Origin: Lentisphaeria bacterium UBA1732
GTDB lineage: Bacteria; Verrucomicrobiota; Lentisphaeria; Victivallales; UBA1829
Direction: 5' to 3'
Length of the DNA stretch: 33,699 nucleotides
NCBI GenBank assembly: GCA_002315855.1
Contig: DCIG01000076.1
Location: 1 to 33,699, forward strand
A program made the position numbers and the translations under genes. The notes under the pieces are model-generated. The model was not told the origin of the DNA. It did no database searches and saw only the letters and a list, made by a program, of their open reading frames with translations. Shown here one piece after another: positions 30,145-33,699 of the stretch. Within the stretch, counting starts at the first letter, position 1. Every line of letters begins with the position of its first letter.

Positions 30145-31287
30145 TTATTCGATACCGGCACCATCGCCGATGGAACAAATGAATGTTGCGGCATCAATAC
30201 CGGTCTGGGATTTGTAAGCAGCTTTGATGCGATCCGCGTATTCGGCGGCCTTGTCGGATTCGACGAGGTGAATGCTGATACCTCCGAAACCGCCGCCGGA
30301 CAGACGAGCCCCAAGACAACCGGGGATGGTATGGGCAAGCTCGATGATCCGGTCGAGTTCGGGGCAGGAGTTTTCAAAGTTGACGCGAGAGCTTTCGTGG
30401 CTTTGGAAGAGGAGTTCGCCGAAGCCTTTAACATCGTCTTTTGAGAGGAGATCGACCGCCTTGAAGACGCGTTCGTCTTCGCCGACGACGTGGAGGGCGC
30501 GGAGATAGTCCACATGGTCCATATCGTTTTTGCAGGATTCGAGCATGGCGGAATCGACATCGCGGAGGGTCTTGATTTCGGGATGGGATTTTTTGATGGC
30601 GGCAGTGGCATTCTCACAGCTCACGCGGCGGGCATTGTAGGCAGAATCGACGAGGTTGTGTTTCACCATGGAGTTGACGACGACGAAGACGTAACCGGCA
30701 GGCATGGGGACGTTTTTCAGGACTTCGACGGTGCGGAAATCGCAGAGGATGAACGAGTCTTTCCTGCCGAAGAGAGAGCTGAACTGGTCAAGAAGCCCGG
30801 AGTTCAAACCGAGGAACTTGTTTTCGACAGCCTGACCGACGCGCGCCCAGTCGGGGAGGGGGAGTTCGATGCCGTAGATGGTTTTCAGGGCGAACGCGAA
30901 CGCCATTTCGAGGGCGGCGGAACTGCTCATACCGGCAGAGAGGGGGACCTCACTGTCCAGGACGGCATTGAATGCGCCGTACTTGATGCCGCGGCGGTTC
31001 AGGTCCATGAGGAGACCTTTGATGTAGTTGCGCCAGTCGCCCTTAATGGGAGTTGCGATGTCGTTCAGGTCAAGCGTGCTGTCCTTGCCGTGTTCGCAGA
31101 TGGTGCAGACGGAGCCTTCGACGGGGCTCATGGCAAAATGCGTGCACTGGCTGACGGCACAACTCAGGACAAAGCCTTCGTTGTAGTCGGTGTGGTTGCC
31201 GAGGATTTCAAGACGTCCCGGAGCATAGGAGCAAACGGCGGGTTCGCTGCCATAACGTTCGATGAATTGTTCGCGGATCGGTTTCAT
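30145..31287 (-). CDS. galK: Galactokinase (GHMP family)
   Basis: This 380-residue kinase phosphorylates galactose at C1 in the Leloir pathway. All three GHMP motifs are present: the galactose signature PGRLEILGNHTDYN at 23-36 (Asn where most galactokinases have Glu in GEHTDY), the ATP loop PLSAGMSSSAALE at 115-127 with catalytic D167 in LLDQ, and the third motif RLSGGGFGG near 338. AAGGA lies 8 bases before the ATG. It is monocistronic; no galT or galE is nearby. The promoter is predicted about 180 bases upstream, leaving a long structured leader. The GEHTDY change sits in the sugar-binding signature, so a related sugar substrate is possible. Confidence 0.88.
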   Translation of the reverse strand: MKPIREQFIERYGSEPAVCSYAPGRLEILGNHTDYNEGFVLSCAVSQCTHFAMSPVEGSVCTICEHGKDSTLDLNDIATPIKGDWRNYIKGLLMDLNRRGIKYGAFNAVLDSEVPLSAGMSSSAALEMAFAFALKTIYGIELPLPDWARVGQAVENKFLGLNSGLLDQFSSLFGRKDSFILCDFRTVEVLKNVPMPAGYVFVVVNSMVKHNLVDSAYNARRVSCENATAAIKKSHPEIKTLRDVDSAMLESCKNDMDHVDYLRALHVVGEDERVFKAVDLLSKDDVKGFGELLFQSHESSRVNFENSCPELDRIIELAHTIPGCLGARLSGGGFGGISIHLVESDKAAEYADRIKAAYKSQTGIDAATFICSIGDGAGIE

Positions 31288-31404
31288 AAGACTGTCCTTT
31301 TGAAGTAAACTTGCGAGCCAAGGTCAGAAGTTTCGATGGGATGAGGGAAGCAGATTATCAGTCATCCGTTCAGAGGCTTCTGAGTCCGGCTCAATTTTGG
31401 GGGG

Positions 31405-31438
31405 CATTTTCGGGCATCTCCGTTTCCTGTCGAAAATG
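31405..31438 (-). promoter_or_regulatory. Hairpin in the galK leader
   Basis: A perfect 8-bp inverted repeat CATTTTCG/CGAAAATG with an 18-base loop lies between the galK promoter and start codon. It could be an operator or a leader RNA structure. It has no T-run, so it is not a plain terminator. Confidence 0.4.
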
Positions 31439-31466
31439 GGGAAATGCGTATAAAAATTATTTCATT

Positions 31467-31495
31467 ACTTTATCATGAATCGTGCGGAATGTCAA
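31467..31495 (-). promoter_or_regulatory. Promoter of galK
   Basis: A perfect TTGACA, a 17-bp spacer and TAAAGT are read on the minus strand. The predicted leader to the galK start is about 170 bases. Confidence 0.62.
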
Positions 31496-31580
31496 GTTTC
31501 CGAGAGAAAAAAACGGCACAAAACATGAAAAAAGAGATGAGGAAGGGAGAAAGACGGGATTGTCAAAGATGGGAGGGAAG

Positions 31581-31874
31581 TCAGTTTCCCGTTTTTTCGA
31601 GGGAGCGGCGTTTTTTCAGGTAATACCAGCAGAGAATGGTGTCGGCGGTAACCATTGTCATGTCAATCAGGTAGAGGCAGAAAACCAAATCGACGCCGCC
31701 ACGCATGTATTTGGCAATGGAGCCGCCGATGTATCCGGTTATCACGAAAAAGGCGAAGAGAAAACTTTTTCCGGCGGGATTTTTCGCGCGGATGGTTTTG
31801 AGGATGGCAAAAGGCCAGCTTGCGCCAAAACAGACCAGCATCAGGCCTTCGTAGAACTGAGGATTGGAGAACAT
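31581..31874 (-). CDS. Small PQ-loop-like (SemiSWEET-type) membrane protein
   Basis: The 97-residue protein has three predicted membrane helices (about 9-25, 38-55, 63-85) and a basic tail. The pattern CFGASWPFAILKTIRAKNPAGKS followed by TGYIGG..AK recalls a family of small PQ-loop-like proteins common in gut bacteria, related in topology to SemiSWEET transporters; this is recognised from memory of the pattern. The substrate is unknown. The start at 31874 has no clear ribosome binding site; an ATG at 31841 with AAGG upstream is an alternative but would remove most of helix one. It lies about 80 bases from the heptosyltransferase gene, in the same orientation. Confidence 0.7.
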   Translation of the reverse strand: MFSNPQFYEGLMLVCFGASWPFAILKTIRAKNPAGKSFLFAFFVITGYIGGSIAKYMRGGVDLVFCLYLIDMTMVTADTILCWYYLKKRRSLEKTGN

Positions 31875-31957
31875 ATTATTGTTTTATGAGAGTGGGGAAA
31901 GAGAAGGTACTGTGCCCCCCGATTATCAACGATATTTCAGTATCGGGGGGACGGGAA

Positions 31958-33457
31958 TTATTTGTGCTTTTTGCCGGGTTTGTTGTTTTTCTGGGCAGGG
32001 AAAACGTTTTTCGGAGCGGGGGAGCCGGCGGCAGGGGATTCAGCGGGATCGGACGGAGCGGGGGCCGGTTCGGGGGATTCGGCAGGTTTGAACGAGGGAA
32101 TCCGCCTGATGGTGTTGATGACCTGTTCCGCAGAAATCAGACGAGAGCATTCAAAGTGGCGGTCCGTACCTTTGTGGCGCGGACACCAGAGGAAATCGAA
32201 ATGGTCGAAGTTTTCGCGCATGTCATTCCAGCAGCTGTGGCAGGTATGGTAGTTGATGACACGGTAGGGAGTGGCAAATTCGTTGGTGGGATGGGTGAAG
32301 CCGGAAATCATGACGACAGGGACACGGCAAGCCCAGGCCAGCCATGAAAGACCGCTGGACAGACCGATGAAGAAGTCGGCATCTTTGATTAAATCGACAC
32401 GTTCCTGAAGCGGTTTTGAGCCAGTGAAATCTTCGGCGCCGTAAGGGATAAAGTTCCAGTTCAGACCGGTGCCGTAGACTTTTTCCTTGTCAATGCAAAG
32501 AACGCGATAGCCATTGTCTTTCAGGAACTGGACCACAGTCATCCAGCCGAACGGGTTGTTCCAGTATTTCGCCTGGGCACTGGACTGAGCGGCGATACAG
32601 ACGTATTTTTCCTTGATTTGACGAGGTGCAGACAGGTTCAGGCGCGGAGGAATATCGGAGGGGTCAACGCCGAGGATGTACCCGGCAGTACGATGAAGCC
32701 CGATGTAACGGAAATCGATGGGCTGATTGTCCACATCACCTTTGAAAAACAGTCCCATGTAGTAGGAGGCATAGGGTTTGTATTTCAGGGTGTCTTCGGG
32801 GGAAATGAATTTGATGGTCGGGTACTGGTCCTTGAACAAGCCGGAAATCCACGGTTTCATCACGCAGATGACGTTACAGTGGTGTTTCTGCTGGAAACGC
32901 TCGACATAACTGAACCAGCCGATGGAATCGCCGATGGTGGAGATGGGGAGCTGAATCATCACGTCCTTGTTTTCAGCATTGAAATCGTGGGTGAAAATCG
33001 GTTCTTTGGAGCCTTTTTCGCAAATAATCAGGCGAAAACGGATGAAGAATTTCTTCACGCTGGTAACAAATGCCCCCGGCACAACGTCCGCACTGTACAA
33101 AATAATGCTGGTGTCAATGTCCATGAACGTGATGTGATAGCTTTTTCCGTTCTGGGGGAACAAGACGCGAATGCCGTGGTTGAAGTCAAATTTAATGCCC
33201 TGCACCGCATCGAGGACAGGAACAGCGGGGACGTCCCCATAGGTTTTGTCATCGTTTGCATTCTTCACCGAAGAGGAAAGCTCGGGCATCGTGGATGAGG
33301 TCGATACCGAACTATCATTTGAGGCAGAGTCAGAAGCGGTCTGCGCAGAAGACGATGATTTGCCCGCAGGGAGCGGAGCCTGAACCAGCGAGGGAGGAGC
33401 AATGGCAATATCGGTGCTTTGATTTTTCTGAGAAAGAGGCGTAATCGTGAAATCCAT
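31958..33457 (-). CDS. BAHT-type autotransporter O-heptosyltransferase
   Basis: This 499-residue glycosyltransferase of the TibC/Aah class (GT9-like, GT-B fold) transfers ADP-activated heptose to Ser/Thr of autotransporter adhesins. Diagnostic features are the central core with GFTHPTNEF and the iron-binding Cys set C406 and C409 in CHSCW, C425 in FLWCPRHKGT, and C437 in FECSRLI. In TibC the equivalent four Cys hold a structural Fe that keeps the dodecamer together. The enzyme is about 90 residues longer than TibC, with a Ser-rich N-terminal leader (about 30-65) and a Pro/Ala/Lys-rich C-terminal tail (from about 457). AAGGA lies 9 bases before the ATG. No autotransporter substrate is in the window; it may lie further upstream, or the substrate may be a different surface protein. 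Confidence 0.85.
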   Translation of the reverse strand: MDFTITPLSQKNQSTDIAIAPPSLVQAPLPAGKSSSSAQTASDSASNDSSVSTSSTMPELSSSVKNANDDKTYGDVPAVPVLDAVQGIKFDFNHGIRVLFPQNGKSYHITFMDIDTSIILYSADVVPGAFVTSVKKFFIRFRLIICEKGSKEPIFTHDFNAENKDVMIQLPISTIGDSIGWFSYVERFQQKHHCNVICVMKPWISGLFKDQYPTIKFISPEDTLKYKPYASYYMGLFFKGDVDNQPIDFRYIGLHRTAGYILGVDPSDIPPRLNLSAPRQIKEKYVCIAAQSSAQAKYWNNPFGWMTVVQFLKDNGYRVLCIDKEKVYGTGLNWNFIPYGAEDFTGSKPLQERVDLIKDADFFIGLSSGLSWLAWACRVPVVMISGFTHPTNEFATPYRVINYHTCHSCWNDMRENFDHFDFLWCPRHKGTDRHFECSRLISAEQVINTIRRIPSFKPAESPEPAPAPSDPAESPAAGSPAPKNVFPAQKNNKPGKKHK

Positions 33458-33577
33458 GTTTGCAAATCCTTAAATGAAGCCGGATGAGAGTACGTTCTGA
33501 AAAACGGTTGATGATACCCGTAACACAATACGTTACCATAAAAAGAGAAAAAAGCAAGTATCCTTTCCATAGTTTGC

Positions 33578-33606
33578 TTGAAAAAAACGGAAATTTCGTG
33601 TATTGT
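33578..33606 (+). promoter_or_regulatory. Promoter candidate for a plus-strand gene beyond the window
   Basis: TTGAAA, a 17-bp spacer and TATTGT are read on the plus strand, with no start codon before the window edge. It is divergent from the heptosyltransferase gene, whose 240-base upstream region otherwise holds only a short inverted repeat (GTAAC/GTTAC, 33520-33536). Confidence 0.4.
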
Positions 33607-33699
33607 ATTGGACGAATTTCAAACATCAAAATAAAACATTGATCTGATTTCAAAATCCTGCCGGGAGCTTTGAAAGCCTCTTCGGCATTTGCCGGGAGA

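Noticed and set aside
31574..31597. Plus-strand hairpin GGGAA/TTCCC with a T-run
   Set aside because: It overlaps the 3' end of the minus-strand PQ-loop-like gene and no plus-strand transcript is expected there.

Overview
The window looks like a chromosomal segment of a Gram-negative bacterium. The best taxonomic guess is the PVC group, probably Lentisphaerae (Victivallis-like). That guess rests on general gene content and overall resemblance, not on a marker phylogeny. The Gram-negative call is firmer: YidC has a large periplasmic domain, there are two lipoproteins with lipoboxes, an ExbB/ExbD/TonB-like energiser, and an autotransporter-type heptosyltransferase. Most of the window is housekeeping DNA transcribed from the minus strand (about 4.9-33.5 kb). 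There is a plus-strand block at 0.05-4.76 kb and one isolated plus-strand gene at 22 kb.

Layout. 1-48 is the 3' end of a probable GroEL gene with its terminator. 461-4756 (plus) holds a MORN-tailed lipoprotein, an M42 peptidase, holA (DNA polymerase III delta), a HAD phosphatase, a 43-codon membrane ORF and a macrodomain protein; from the peptidase to the HAD gene these are tightly packed. 4875-9771 (minus) is a complete, AT-richer type III restriction-modification pair (mod-res) with its own promoter and terminator, next to a tRNA-Gly(UCC)/tRNA-Tyr(GUA) pair. 10.2-11.4 kb is a repeat-rich accessory stretch: GC-rich gene-free DNA with decayed repeats, a small membrane-anchored zinc-ribbon gene, and a seven-copy array of 25-26 bp inverted repeats. 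11.4-19.8 kb (minus) reads gyrB, recA, TPR protein, exbB, exbD, a 35-codon ORF and a TonB-like protein, nearly all overlapping or a few bases apart, so they are probably co-transcribed from the gyrB promoter. 20.0-22.6 kb has a secreted protein of unknown function divergent from an acidic protein of unknown function. 22.65-25.85 kb is a large lipoprotein built of aromatic FFPL-type repeats. 26.1-29.8 kb is the classic rpmH-rnpA-yidD-yidC-jag cluster with an unusual Jag. 30.1-33.5 kb holds galactokinase, a PQ-loop-like small membrane protein and a BAHT-type heptosyltransferase.

Regulatory reading. Several minus-strand promoters share the form TTGATT/TTGAAA, 17 bp, TATATT, and most of the operons have clear intrinsic terminators. 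The tRNA and gyrB promoters share an identical 13-mer around the -10 element.

Most worth following up: the inverted-repeat array at 10948-11417, whose imperfect arm pairs are overwhelmingly G-U if read as plus-strand RNA; the cysteine-cluster plus REFNGR-repeat Jag; the 35-codon Cys-containing ORF inside the Ton operon together with an ExbD lacking the usual membrane aspartate; and the repeat lipoprotein.
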